Origin: UBA2386 sp046306335
GTDB lineage: Bacteria > Planctomycetota > UBA1135 > UBA2386
Assembly: GCA_046306335.1 (NCBI GenBank)
Contig: JBKDXM010000047.1
Coordinates: 1 to 64,000 of the forward strand
Length of the DNA stretch: 64,000 nt
Direction: 5' to 3'
Both the position numbers and the translations under genes were made by a program. The stretch's first letter is position 1; each line of letters opens with the position of its first letter. Shown here in pieces: positions 25,071 to 33,246 of this stretch. Below the pieces are notes generated by a model that did no database searches, had not been told where the DNA came from, and was given only the letters and a program-made list of their open reading frames with translations.

Positions 25071-26225
25071 TCAGGGCCGCGCCAGCCGCCGGCGCAGCCG
25101 CTTGCGCTCGGCCTCGGTGAGGCACGGCGCTGCGGCGTCGGCGTCGAGCGCGCGCTGCAGCAGGGCCGTCGCCATGGCGGCATCGCCGGCTTCCTCGGCC
25201 AGTGCCGCCCGGTGCAGCAGCGCGCCGGCGTGGGCCGGCTGCCGCGCCAGCGCTTCGTCGTAGGCCTGCGCCGCGGCGATTGGATCGCCCTGGCGCTCGG
25301 CGGCGACGCCGAACAGCCACCACGGCTCCGGATCGGCTGGGAACCGGCCGGCGAGCGCGCGCGCCTGCGCGCTGGCGGCGGCGAGCGCTGTCGCGCGTTC
25401 TCCGGCGGCGTCGCGTTCGGCCGCGAGGTCGGCGGCGCGCAGCCAGGCGGTGGCGACCCCGCGGCCGGCCTCGGCGTCGTCCGGGCGCAGTTCGAACGCG
25501 CGCTGGAACGCGCGCGCGGCGGCCTCCGCCTGCCGTTGCGCCAGCAGGAACGAGGTCGGCGCCGGGCCCTCGGGCAGCGCGGCGATCGCCAGCTGCGCGC
25601 CGCCCAGCCGGTAGTGCATCCCGGCGTCGTCCGGTCGCGCGGCGACGTACGCGAGCAGGTGCGGCAGCGCGGCGCGTTCCTCGCCGAGTTCGTAGCGGCA
25701 CGCGGCGGCGACGGCGAGCAGGTCGACGCGGTCGGCGGCGTTGGCGGACGCAGCCCCGCCGAGCGCGGCTTCGGCGGCCTCGGCGGCGGCGCTCAGGTGG
25801 TCGACGTCGCCGAGGAACGTCGCCAGGGCGAGGCCGGCGAAGGCGTCGGCCGGCGCGGCGGCGACGGCGCGGCGCAGCGCGGCCTCGGCGGCGTTGGCCG
25901 CCGTCAGCGTTGGCGTGCTGTCGCCGTCGGCGGCGGCATCGGTCTGCGCCTGCCGCCACTGCAGCAGTGCGCGCACGGCCAGGGCGCGGCCGCAGCGTGG
26001 ATCGGCCGCCAGCGCGGCGTCGGCGGCGGCGGCCGCCTCGGTCGTGCGCGTCGCGCGGTAGGCGGCGACTGCCGCGTCGGCCGTGGTCACGGCCGCAGCC
26101 CGCGCGGCGGCGTCGCTCGCGGCGGGCGGCAGGTCGTCGACCGTCGCCGTGCGCGGATCGGTGGACACGCCCGCACAGGCGGCGGCGAACAGCGGCAGCA
26201 GCAGGCACCAGCGACCCTCGCGCAT
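25071..26225 (-). CDS. TPR-repeat lipoprotein (384 aa)
   Basis: 384 residues. The lipobox-type signal (CLLLPLFAAACAGV, Cys about 17) predicts an envelope lipoprotein. The rest is almost entirely helical repeats of the TPR/Sel1 type, rich in Ala (AEAALRRAVAAAPADAFAGLALATFLG; AARAFQRAFELRPDDAEAGRGVATAWL; PIAAAQAYDEALARQPAHAGALLHRAALAEEAGD). TPR lipoproteins serve as assembly or interaction scaffolds; the partner is unknown. The gene diverges from moxR with a gap of only 56 nt, so shared control is possible. A GATGAT box lies 6 nt before its ATG. Confidence 0.8.
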   Translation of the reverse strand: MREGRWCLLLPLFAAACAGVSTDPRTATVDDLPPAASDAAARAAAVTTADAAVAAYRATRTTEAAAAADAALAADPRCGRALAVRALLQWRQAQTDAAADGDSTPTLTAANAAEAALRRAVAAAPADAFAGLALATFLGDVDHLSAAAEAAEAALGGAASANAADRVDLLAVAAACRYELGEERAALPHLLAYVAARPDDAGMHYRLGGAQLAIAALPEGPAPTSFLLAQRQAEAAARAFQRAFELRPDDAEAGRGVATAWLRAADLAAERDAAGERATALAAASAQARALAGRFPADPEPWWLFGVAAERQGDPIAAAQAYDEALARQPAHAGALLHRAALAEEAGDAAMATALLQRALDADAAAPCLTEAERKRLRRRLARP

Positions 26226-26262
26226 CGCCGCATCATCGTCTGGCCTGCACCGGCGGCCAAGC

Positions 26263-26268
26263 TACGCT
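26263..26268 (+). promoter_or_regulatory. -10-like TACGCT for the MoxR gene
   Basis: GCTACGCT ends 13 nt before ATG 26282 and no Shine-Dalgarno sequence lies between. It belongs to the short-leader promoter pattern seen throughout the window. Confidence 0.4.
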
Positions 26269-26281
26269 TGCGCGTTCCCGC

Positions 26282-27271
26282 ATGGCCGACGATCCGCAGC
26301 GCCGCGCCGCCGAACTCCTGCCGAAGGTCGAGACCCTGCGCGCGCAGCTGCGCGCCCAGGTGCTGGGCCAGGACGCGCTCATCGACGATCTGCTCGTCGG
26401 CCTGCTCGCCGGCGGCCACGTGCTGCTGGAGGGCCTGCCGGGCCTCGGCAAGACGCTGCTGGTGCGCTCGCTGGCGCGCGGCCTCGGCCTCGAGTTCGCG
26501 CGCATCCAGTTCACGCCCGACCTGATGCCGAGCGACGTCACCGGCACGCAGGTCATCGACGAGCAGGGCGGCGCGCGCCGCTTCCGCTTCCAGCCCGGCC
26601 CGGTGTTCGCCGGCCTCGTGCTCGCCGACGAGATCAACCGTGCGACGCCGAAGACCCAGTCGGCGCTGCTGGAGGCGATGCAGGAGGGTTCGGTCACCGT
26701 CGCCGGCGTCACGCACGCGCTGCCGCAGCCGTTCCACGTCGTCGCGACGCAGAACCCGGTCGAACTCGAAGGCACCTTCCCGCTGCCGGAGGCGCAACTC
26801 GACCGCTTCCTGTTCCGGCTCGAAGTGACCACGCCGTCGAGCGACGCGATGGCGGCGATCCTGGCGGCGACGACCTCGGCGCCGGTGGTGCAGGAAGTCA
26901 CGCGCATGGCGCCCGCCGATCTCGGCGCGCTGCAGGCGCTGGTGCGCGGCGTGCTGTGCGGTAGCCACCTGCTGAAGTTCGTCGCCAACCTCGTGCTGGC
27001 GACGCATCCCGACCGGCCGGCGAGCGGCGAGCGCACGCGGCGCTTCGTGCGGTACGGCGCCAGCGCGCGCGCCGGCCAGGCGATCGTGCTCGGCGCCAAG
27101 GCGCGGGCGCTGCTGGCGGGCCGACCCGCGGTCGTGCGCGGCGACCTCGACGCTTGCCTGCAGCAGGCGCTCGGCCACCGCGTGCTGCTCAACTTCGAAG
27201 CCGAGGCCGAGCGCGTGCGCGTCGCCGACCTGCTCGCCGAGTGGCGCGCCGTCGCCGAACGCGGCGGCTGA
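26282..27271 (+). CDS. MoxR-family AAA+ ATPase
   Basis: 329 residues, a normal MoxR length. Walker A is GLPGLGKT (about residues 53-60), Walker B LVLADEINR (about 115), sensor 1 VVATQNP (about 155), and the arginine-finger/sensor region is FPLPEAQLDRFLFRL. MoxR ATPases work as chaperones that load or activate VWA-domain partners, usually encoded next door with DUF58 proteins. Here the next genes are an RNA element and frataxin, and no DUF58 or classic MIDAS-type VWA gene is adjacent. It diverges from a TPR lipoprotein gene. Confidence 0.93.
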   Translation: MADDPQRRAAELLPKVETLRAQLRAQVLGQDALIDDLLVGLLAGGHVLLEGLPGLGKTLLVRSLARGLGLEFARIQFTPDLMPSDVTGTQVIDEQGGARRFRFQPGPVFAGLVLADEINRATPKTQSALLEAMQEGSVTVAGVTHALPQPFHVVATQNPVELEGTFPLPEAQLDRFLFRLEVTTPSSDAMAAILAATTSAPVVQEVTRMAPADLGALQALVRGVLCGSHLLKFVANLVLATHPDRPASGERTRRFVRYGASARAGQAIVLGAKARALLAGRPAVVRGDLDACLQQALGHRVLLNFEAEAERVRVADLLAEWRAVAERGG

Positions 27272-27327
27272 ACGGCAGCCGCGTCGACGCCGGCGCGCGG
27301 TGCTCGGGACATCCCCCGGACAACTCG

Positions 27328-27566
27328 CTACGGCGGATGCCGTAGTCGGCGGCGGAACTTCGGCTGCGGTCCGCCGTCTGCGCCGAAAATTCGCGCAGGC
27401 TTGGAACGAATCGCCGGCTCGAACGTCTACGTGTCTGCATGGGACGAGTGTCCCGGCCGCGCGGCGCTGGCAACCGCAAGGAAGCCAGCGCAGTCGAGAG
27501 GGCAAAAGACGCGGCCGGGACCCGTGGCCGGCGATTCTGGGAGAGAATCGCCGGCCACTCTTTTTT
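27328..27566 (+). ncRNA. Candidate structured RNA with intrinsic terminator upstream of frataxin
   Basis: The 385-nt gap 27272-27656 has no supported gene but is strongly structured. Elements in order are: a hairpin CTACGGC-ggat-GCCGTAG (27328-27345); a nested stem with outer arms 27450-27461 / 27510-27521 (12 perfect pairs) around an inner hairpin 27464-27471 / 27484-27491 with a 12-nt loop; and the terminator at 27524-27566. The 11-mer GAATCGCCGGC occurs at 27408-27418 and again in the terminator's 3' arm (27545-27555). The terminator's 5' arm could therefore pair with either, as in attenuators. Whether this is a standalone sRNA, a frataxin leader or the 3' UTR of moxR is not known. The 5' end is a guess. 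Confidence 0.5.
27524..27566 (+). terminator. Rho-independent terminator
   Basis: A perfect 15-bp stem (27524-27538 with 27544-27558), loop GGGAG, then TCTTTTTT. It is the clearest intrinsic terminator in the window. It lies about 250 nt past the moxR stop and about 90 nt before the frataxin start. Confidence 0.9.
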
Positions 27567-27656
27567 CAAGCCCCTGCGTCATCTGCTGCGCCGCGACGTC
27601 ACGTCGACGCCGTGTTCCCCTGGCATGCGCCGGGTCGTCGTCCCACGATGGGCGCC

Positions 27657-27983
27657 ATGACGGCGAGCGGCAACGCGGACTTCCTGCAGCAGGCCGATGC
27701 GTGCTTCCGACGCATCGTCGCAGCGCTGGATCGCTTCGATCCCGACGAACTGGAGGCGGACCTGGCGGGCGGCGTGCTGAAGATCGCCTTCGCCGACGGC
27801 AAGAACTGCGTGCTCAATCGGCAGGCAGCGGCCAACCAGCTCTGGCTGGCCGAAGGCGCGTCCGCCTGGCATTTCGCCCTGGCGGAAGACGGCCAGTGGC
27901 TAGACACCAAGGGCCGCGGGCCGTTGCTCCAGGTCCTCGCCGACGTGTTGTCGCGGCGCCTCGGCCGGCGCGTCAGCGTCTGA
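27657..27983 (+). CDS. cyaY: Frataxin / iron-donor protein CyaY
   Basis: 108 residues, matching bacterial CyaY (about 106). It is colinear with the family: an N-terminal helix (DFLQQADACFRRIVAALDRF) with acidic residues DPDELEADLAGG, then the strands GVLKIAFADGKNCVLNRQAAANQLWLAEGASAWHFAL and the C-terminal helix GPLLQVLADVLSRRLG. INRQ/NRQ..x..QxWLA is the frataxin core signature. Frataxin binds iron and modulates IscS-dependent Fe-S cluster assembly. ATG 27657 is used; ATG 27648 would add three residues. The gene lies about 90 nt after an intrinsic terminator and is convergent with the histidine kinase. No isc genes are adjacent. Confidence 0.88.
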   Translation: MTASGNADFLQQADACFRRIVAALDRFDPDELEADLAGGVLKIAFADGKNCVLNRQAAANQLWLAEGASAWHFALAEDGQWLDTKGRGPLLQVLADVLSRRLGRRVSV

Positions 27984-28040
27984 CGCGGACCGCGCCGTCG
28001 TCCCCGACCCCTCGGCTCGCGATCCGGCCGGCCGCAGGCG

Positions 28041-29387
28041 TCAGCTGGCGGCTTCGCTGCGCGCGGCGCTGACCGGGAACTCCAGCCGGAAGGTCGTGCC
28101 GCGCCCGACTTCGCTGGCGACCGCGACCGTGCCCCGGCTGCTGCGCACGAAGCGCGCGACGGCGGTCAGGCCCAGACCGGTGCCTTGCCCCGGCGGCTTC
28201 GTCGTGAAGTAGGCCTCGAAGATGCGCGCGCGGACGTCCGGCGGCATGCCGCAACCGCTGTCGGCGACCTCGATCCAGGCGCCGCGCGCCGTCTCGCCCG
28301 CCCGCACCGTGATCGTGCCGTCGCCGTCGATCGCCTGCCGGGCGTTGATGACGAGGTTCCACAGCGCGTGCAGCAGGCCTTCGCCGTCGAGGTGCGCCGT
28401 GTGCCGGAACGTGCCCACGTCGCCGACGAGGCGGACGTTGCTCGGCAACACGAGCCGCGCGTGTTCGAGGAAGCGCCGCACCACGTCGCCGAGGTCGACT
28501 TCACCGGCCTGTCCGTCCTCCGGGTGCGACATGCGCATCAGGTGGTCCAGCAGCGGCTTCGCTTCCTCGACGGTCCGCTCGATCAGCGCGAGGCGGTCCC
28601 GGCGCTCGGCATCGTCGGCGATGGCGCCGAGCGTCGCGTGCCCGAGCAGCACCTGGAAGGTGTTGCGCAGCTGGTGGCAGACCATGCCGGCCACCTCGCC
28701 GACGGTGTCGACGCGCAACGCGTGGCGCAGCAGCTTCTCGCGTCGCCGCAGCACGTGGCTCGATTCGAGCGCATCGCGGCGCTCGGTCTGCGCGGTCAGC
28801 ACGGTCAGGTACAGCAGGCGGTTGGCGAGCGCGCCGACGAGCGCGAGCCCGAGCACGAGTCCGGCGAGCCCGAAGGCGAAGGCGAGCTCCGCGGCGGCGG
28901 CGGTGGTGGTGGCGGCCGCAGGGCCGAACCGACCGGCCAGCAGGGCGGCCGCCGCGCCGAAGATCGCGATCGGCAGGCCGCGCAGCACGCCGAATCCGAA
29001 GGCGGCGAGCAAGGCGATGGCCGGCAGCGCCAGCCACGTGATGTCGCGAACGCCGCGCGGCCAACCGGCGAGCACCGTCAGCAGCAGGAGGGCCACCGTC
29101 AACCACGAGCCTGCGCGCCGGACGTGCTGCCGCCGCGCGTCCAGCCACGCCAGCAGGAACCACGGGGTCGCGGTCAGGGTCGGCAGCGCGCCGGACAGCG
29201 GCAGGTGCTTGGCCCAGAAGCCGTTGGCGTCGACCAACAGGCTCGCTGCGCCGAGCAGCCCGCAGAGCAGCGCGCCGCCGAGCGCGAGGCGCCGGACCCA
29301 GTCGCCGACGCGCGACACCAGCGGCAGACGGGTGCTGGCCAGGAAGCCCAGCAGCGACCGCTCCGAGAACTCGATGGGCACCCTCAC
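28041..29387 (-). CDS. Membrane sensor histidine kinase
   Basis: About 448 residues. The N-terminal half has five or six membrane segments (about residues 30-200) and no recognised sensor domain. The C-terminal half is a kinase core: phospho-acceptor region VGEVAGMVCHQLRNTFQVLLGH (His about 240), N box NLVINARQAI, G1 VADSGCGMPP, F box IFEAYFTTKPPGQGTGLGL and G2 GTTFRLEF. GTG 29387 is chosen because a TAGACT box lies 10 nt upstream; GTG 29381 is an alternative. No receiver gene is adjacent. The NtrC-like regulator with a degenerate receiver lies two genes upstream on the same strand and is a possible partner. Confidence 0.85.
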   Translation of the reverse strand: MRVPIEFSERSLLGFLASTRLPLVSRVGDWVRRLALGGALLCGLLGAASLLVDANGFWAKHLPLSGALPTLTATPWFLLAWLDARRQHVRRAGSWLTVALLLLTVLAGWPRGVRDITWLALPAIALLAAFGFGVLRGLPIAIFGAAAALLAGRFGPAAATTTAAAAELAFAFGLAGLVLGLALVGALANRLLYLTVLTAQTERRDALESSHVLRRREKLLRHALRVDTVGEVAGMVCHQLRNTFQVLLGHATLGAIADDAERRDRLALIERTVEEAKPLLDHLMRMSHPEDGQAGEVDLGDVVRRFLEHARLVLPSNVRLVGDVGTFRHTAHLDGEGLLHALWNLVINARQAIDGDGTITVRAGETARGAWIEVADSGCGMPPDVRARIFEAYFTTKPPGQGTGLGLTAVARFVRSSRGTVAVASEVGRGTTFRLEFPVSAARSEAAS

Positions 29388-29397
29388 GCTGGGCGCG

Positions 29398-29403
29398 AGT
29401 CTA
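29398..29403 (-). promoter_or_regulatory. -10-like TAGACT for the histidine kinase
   Basis: TAGACT on the minus strand ends 10 nt before GTG 29387. This is compatible with a near-leaderless transcript and no ribosome-binding site is seen. Confidence 0.4.
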
Positions 29404-29445
29404 CGACGCCGCCGCGCCACCGGACGCCGGGAAATCGCGCGCGGC

Positions 29446-30081
29446 TCAGGGCGCCAGGGCAGGCTCGGGCGGAGCCGCGAAGGCCACCTCGACGCCCGAG
29501 AGCGGATGCGCGAAGCGCAGTCGCCAGGAGTGCAGCATGACGCGCGGGAAGCGTTCGTCGCTGCGCGCGCGGAAGCCGTACTTGCGATCGCCGGCGAGCG
29601 GGCAGCCCAGGGCGGCGAGATGGGCGCGGATCTGGTTGCGGCGGCCGGTCTCCAGCCGGCAGAGCAGCAGGGTGCAGCGGCCGCGGCGGTCCAGGGTCTC
29701 GTAGTGCGTGACCGCCCGTTCGCCGCCGCTGCGCACGACGCGGACGATGCCCGCGGCGTCCTCGGCCAACTGCGACTCGATGCGGCCGGCGGGCGGCGAC
29801 GGCGCCGCCGACGCGAGCGCCAGGTACTCGCGGGTGACGGCGTGGCGGCGGAACAGCTCATCGAGGCCGGCGCGGGCCTCGGCGTCGAGCGCGAAGACCA
29901 TCGCGCCGGTGGTGTCCTCGTCGAGCCGGTGCACCGCCTGGACGCGCGTGCCCAGTTGCCGCGTCAGCGCGTCGACCAGCGTCGGACCGCGCCGGCCGGG
30001 CGCTTCGACGACCAGGATTCCCGCTGGCTTCGCGACCACGACGAGGTGGTCGTCCTGGTGCAGGATCGGGATGTCGCGCAT
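29446..30081 (-). CDS. RluA-family pseudouridine synthase
   Basis: 211 residues, a single catalytic domain without the S4 domain of RluD. The motif HRLDEDTTGAMVFA (about residue 52) holds the catalytic Asp of RluA/RluC/RluD enzymes. HQDDHLVVVAKPAGILVV precedes it and LLLCRLETGRRNQIRAHLAALGCPLAGDRKYG follows, all diagnostic. The enzyme isomerises uridine in rRNA or tRNA; the target site cannot be assigned. ATG 30081 follows a TATCGT box by 7 nt. It lies between the histidine kinase and the Fis-type regulator on the same strand. Confidence 0.92.
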   Translation of the reverse strand: MRDIPILHQDDHLVVVAKPAGILVVEAPGRRGPTLVDALTRQLGTRVQAVHRLDEDTTGAMVFALDAEARAGLDELFRRHAVTREYLALASAAPSPPAGRIESQLAEDAAGIVRVVRSGGERAVTHYETLDRRGRCTLLLCRLETGRRNQIRAHLAALGCPLAGDRKYGFRARSDERFPRVMLHSWRLRFAHPLSGVEVAFAAPPEPALAP

Positions 30082-30088
30082 CGCCGGC

Positions 30089-30094
30089 ACGATA
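30089..30094 (-). promoter_or_regulatory. -10-like TATCGT for the pseudouridine synthase
   Basis: GCTATCGT on the minus strand ends 7 nt before ATG 30081. No Shine-Dalgarno sequence is present. Confidence 0.45.
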
Positions 30095-30149
30095 GCTGCG
30101 GCCCGGCGCGATCGCGCCAGCGCCGCTGCGACCGCGGTCGCGGACGCGA

Positions 30150-31421
30150 TCAGCGCAGCGGTAGGTGGTACTGCTGGATCTTGCGATACAGCGTCGCGCG
30201 GCCGATGCCGAGCAGCTGCGCAGCCCGCCGGACCTGGCCCTTGGTGGCCCGCAGGGCGCGGGCCAGCAACCGCTTCTCTTCCTGCTCGAACGGCAGGATG
30301 TCCGATTCGCCCAGCTCGCGCTCGGCGACTTCGGTCGCGCGCGGCGCCACCGGGTCGGCGGCGTGGGCGACGGGCGCGGTCAGGTGTTCGCGGCCGATGG
30401 GGCCGCCGTTGGCCCGCAGGGCGGCGCGCTGCACGGTCGCCTGCAGTTGGGTGACGTTGCCCGGCCAGGTCATCGTCGCGAGATGGGCGATCGCATCGGC
30501 CGCGATCGGACCGCACTTGCCGCCGGTCGCGCGCGCCAATGCGTCCTGCGCCAGCAGGGCGAGGTCGTCGAGTCGTTCGTGCAGGCCCGGGACCGTGATC
30601 GCCAGTCCGTGCAGACGCACGTAGAGGTCTTCGCGGAAGGCGCCGCGCGGCACCAGCTCGTTGAGGTGCGCGGCAGTCGTGGCGACGAGGCGCGGCGCGG
30701 TCGCCCCGGCCGGACCGCTGCGCTCCTTCAGGTGCTTGACCAGTTGCGCCTGGCAGCCGGTCGGCAGCTTCTCGACGTCCTCGATGAGTAGCGTCGAGCC
30801 GCGCGCCGCTTCGATCGCGCGGAGCAGCTCGTCCGTCGAGGTCGCAGCGCTCGCCTGCAGCGCGACCAGCGGCTTGTCGGCACGCCGGCTCTTGGCGTGG
30901 ACCATGCGCGCGACGAGCGACTTGCCGGACCCCGTCGGGCCGTTGATCAGCACGGTCGTGTCGCAGTCGGCGGCGCGACCGATCGTCGTCTGCAGACGGC
31001 GCACGACCGGCGTCGCGCCGACCAGCGCCGAGCCCGTGTGCATGCCCTGCACCAGCGCTTCCAGTTCGTCGCAGCGGCGCGTCGACTCGTGCAGCGCGAC
31101 GGCCAGCGACAGGATGGCGTCGAGCCCCGACGCGATGGCCTCGGGCGTGAAGGTCGGTGCCGCCGCCGTCGCGTCGTCACCGACGAACAGCACCGGACAG
31201 CCGTTCGACGGCGCCCCCGCCGCCACGTCGATGTCGCAGAGGACGAGGTCGAACGACGTCGTCCCCGTGCCGGCGACGTCCTGCCAGGACGCGCCTTCGA
31301 CCAGCTCGTGGCCGTCGCGCGTCAGGGCGACGGCGAGCGTCGAGCCTTGGGTCTTCGTCACCAGGGCGACCCGGGCCTTGCCGCCCGTCGCGCCGCCTCT
31401 TCCCGCGGTAACCGTGTTCAT
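30150..31421 (-). CDS. NtrC-like AAA+/Fis regulator lacking GAFTGA, with degenerate receiver
   Basis: About 423 residues. Residues 18-110 look like a receiver fold (RVALVTKTQ...FDLVLCDIDVA...) that keeps an Asp at the phosphorylation strand but lacks the acidic pair at the first strand. The AAA+ domain has Walker A GPTGSGKS (about 160) and Walker B STLLIEDVEKLP. It also has R-finger-like GAFREDLYVRL and WPGNVTQLQATVQRA. The ELFGH..GAFTGA loop that contacts sigma-54 is missing and replaced by a short stretch. The C-terminus is a Fis-type helix-turn-helix (QVRRAAQLLGIGRATLYRKI). It may therefore act independently of sigma-54, like TyrR. ATG 31421 is preferred over GTG/ATG codons 8 residues upstream. 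Confidence 0.85.
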   Translation of the reverse strand: MNTVTAGRGGATGGKARVALVTKTQGSTLAVALTRDGHELVEGASWQDVAGTGTTSFDLVLCDIDVAAGAPSNGCPVLFVGDDATAAAPTFTPEAIASGLDAILSLAVALHESTRRCDELEALVQGMHTGSALVGATPVVRRLQTTIGRAADCDTTVLINGPTGSGKSLVARMVHAKSRRADKPLVALQASAATSTDELLRAIEAARGSTLLIEDVEKLPTGCQAQLVKHLKERSGPAGATAPRLVATTAAHLNELVPRGAFREDLYVRLHGLAITVPGLHERLDDLALLAQDALARATGGKCGPIAADAIAHLATMTWPGNVTQLQATVQRAALRANGGPIGREHLTAPVAHAADPVAPRATEVAERELGESDILPFEQEEKRLLARALRATKGQVRRAAQLLGIGRATLYRKIQQYHLPLR

Positions 31422-31554
31422 GCCGTTCCCGCCCTGGATCGGCATTCGCCGCGTCGGCGATGAAGCCCTTCGCCGGAGGTCGCCGTCGCGCGCGCAGGCG
31501 GTCGGCGACGGCGTCGGGAACGCCGCCTCGCCACCGCCCGGAGCGCGTCGGGCT

Positions 31555-31974
31555 TCAGCTGCCCAGCAGCTTGCGCGCGAGCTCCTCGAAGTCGACGCCG
31601 AGCACCTGGTCGCGCGTGATCGGCTCCATCGTGCGGAACTTGCGGTACTCGTCGATGCTCGTCAGCTCGACGTAGTCGCGGGCGCTCATCGAGGGCTTGG
31701 CGGCGGCCTTCGTCGCCCGGGCCTGCGGCTCGACCGTCTTGTCGAGCGTCAGCTTGGCGCGGCTGCAGATCGACAGCGTGTTCTCCAGGTTGGCGCGGAT
31801 CTTGAGGAGGCGATCGCGGTTCGCCCCCGGCACGTCCACGCTCTTGGCGATCTTGCCGATGGCCACCTCGAGCACGGCGATCAGGCAATTCAGCTTGGTC
31901 GCGAGGCGCGAGCGGTATTCGGCGGAGGCGAGCATTTCGGGGGACTTGGGGGCGTCGGGATTCGAGTGTTCCAT
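31555..31974 (-). CDS. Hypothetical protein (139 aa)
   Basis: 139 residues, mostly helical and charged, with no signal peptide or membrane span. Notable stretches are EYRSRLATKLNCLIAVLEVA, NRDRLLKIRANLENTLSICS and a C-terminal DYVELTSIDEYRKFRTMEP. I do not recognise a family. ATG 31974 is used; an upstream in-frame start would add 12 residues. A 13-nt inverted repeat, GCAAC-CGT-GTTGC, lies just upstream of the start. The gene lies between the Fis-type regulator and the sigma-factor operon, all on the minus strand. A role with either is only positional inference. Confidence 0.65.
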   Translation of the reverse strand: MEHSNPDAPKSPEMLASAEYRSRLATKLNCLIAVLEVAIGKIAKSVDVPGANRDRLLKIRANLENTLSICSRAKLTLDKTVEPQARATKAAAKPSMSARDYVELTSIDEYRKFRTMEPITRDQVLGVDFEELARKLLGS

Positions 31975-32164
31975 GGCGAGCAACCGTGTTGCGTCCTTGG
32001 AGCACGCCACGTGCCAAGCCGCGCGCGCCGCGCCGCCGCCGGCGCCATGGCCGCTTCCCGGCCGCTCGCAGCGGTTTCCGCGCGGCGCCGTCGACGCGGC
32101 GCGACGGCGATCGTCGCGGTTCTGCGACGGGGTCGCACCGTCGCGACGGTTGTCGCGGGCGCGC

Positions 32165-33202
32165 TCAGCGCGCGCGCAGCGCCTGCCGGTAGACGTCGCG
32201 GGCGAGCGCGTCGAGCCGGCGCAGCGAGCCGCGTCCGGCGACCTGGAAGGAGACGCCGCCCTCCCAGAACACGAGCACCGTCATCGCCGGATCGCGATAG
32301 CGACCGATCACCGGCGTGCGGCTGGACTTGCCGGGAAGCGTCGCGAAGGAGTCGGTGGTGCCCGGCGTCTGCACGATGACGAACTGGTCGATGCCGTCGG
32401 TGTACGTCATCGTCATCTGCCACTGGCCGTTCAGCGGATCGTTCTGCACGTCGATCCGGTCGAGCTCGTACTCGCCCGTCACGCCGGTCACCGGCGCGAT
32501 GACCTTGCGCGGATTGCCCATCGTCGCCAGCGCGGTCTGGAAGTCGGCCACGGTCGTCGTCGGCTGCGACTGCAGCGGCAGCGAGGTCGTCCCGGGCGTG
32601 AACTGCGTCGCCTCGACTTCGGACAGCAGCCGCAGGTGCGCATCGAACTCGGCGCTGTAGAGCGGCAGCTTCGTCGCGTCGTCCGTCTCGATCAGCCAGA
32701 TGGATTTGTCGAAGGCGTTCGGCAGGACGACGAGCCGATGCGCGCTGCGGCCGGCGCGGACCGTCGGACCGAAGTCGTGCACGGTGTAGTTCGCATCCGC
32801 CGAGTCGACGTTGGCGACCCGGAAGCTGCCTTGGGTGAAGAAGCGCCGCCCGTGCCGGGCGTAGGTCTGCTGCCACCGTACGTGCAGCGGCGAGCCCGCC
32901 GGTTCGCCTTCGACGCCGAGGAAGGTGATGGCGAAGTCCGGGTTGCTCGTGCCGTTGGCGGACACCTGCAGGCGCTCGCGCACGCTGGTGATGGCGCCGT
33001 TGGCGTCCGCGATCCGCCGCACCTGCTCGACCGTGTAGTTCCACTGCCGGATGGCGCCGTCGAGCGCCGTCATCGCCGGCGAGCCGGTCGTCGGCCCGTC
33101 GGTCTGCGCCACCGCGTGCGCGACCGGCAGCAGCGCGCCCAGGGCGGCGAGCGCCAGGGCGCCGGCGCGGCAGGCGGCGGCGAGGTTGCGGACGAGGCGC
33201 AT
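32165..33202 (-). CDS. Exported RseB-like protein of the sigma operon
   Basis: 345 residues with an N-terminal signal peptide (AALGALLPVAHAVAQ, cleavage likely after AQ). The mature part is beta-rich: QWNYTVEQVRRI, GITSVRERLQV-like strands, DFAITFLGVEGEPAGS, and later YELDRIDVQNDPLNGQWQMTMTYTDG and MTVLVFWEGGVSFQVAG. The layout resembles periplasmic LolA/MucB-RseB-type proteins that modulate anti-sigma factors. It is encoded 44 nt after the zinc anti-sigma gene, which supports an envelope-stress signalling role. The homology is suggestive only. It could also be a lipoprotein-carrier-like protein. Confidence 0.6.
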   Translation of the reverse strand: MRLVRNLAAACRAGALALAALGALLPVAHAVAQTDGPTTGSPAMTALDGAIRQWNYTVEQVRRIADANGAITSVRERLQVSANGTSNPDFAITFLGVEGEPAGSPLHVRWQQTYARHGRRFFTQGSFRVANVDSADANYTVHDFGPTVRAGRSAHRLVVLPNAFDKSIWLIETDDATKLPLYSAEFDAHLRLLSEVEATQFTPGTTSLPLQSQPTTTVADFQTALATMGNPRKVIAPVTGVTGEYELDRIDVQNDPLNGQWQMTMTYTDGIDQFVIVQTPGTTDSFATLPGKSSRTPVIGRYRDPAMTVLVFWEGGVSFQVAGRGSLRRLDALARDVYRQALRAR

Positions 33203-33246
33203 GGGACGACGTGACGGAGGTTATCGGAAGTCGGGGACGTTGGGAA

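Noticed and set aside
27464..27491. Hairpin GCGCTGGC..GCCAGCGC with AAGGAAGC resembling the SRP (4.5S) RNA tip
   Set aside because: The conserved GGTCAGG and GGAAGCAGCC loops are missing; 6S, RNase P and tmRNA hallmarks were also not found.
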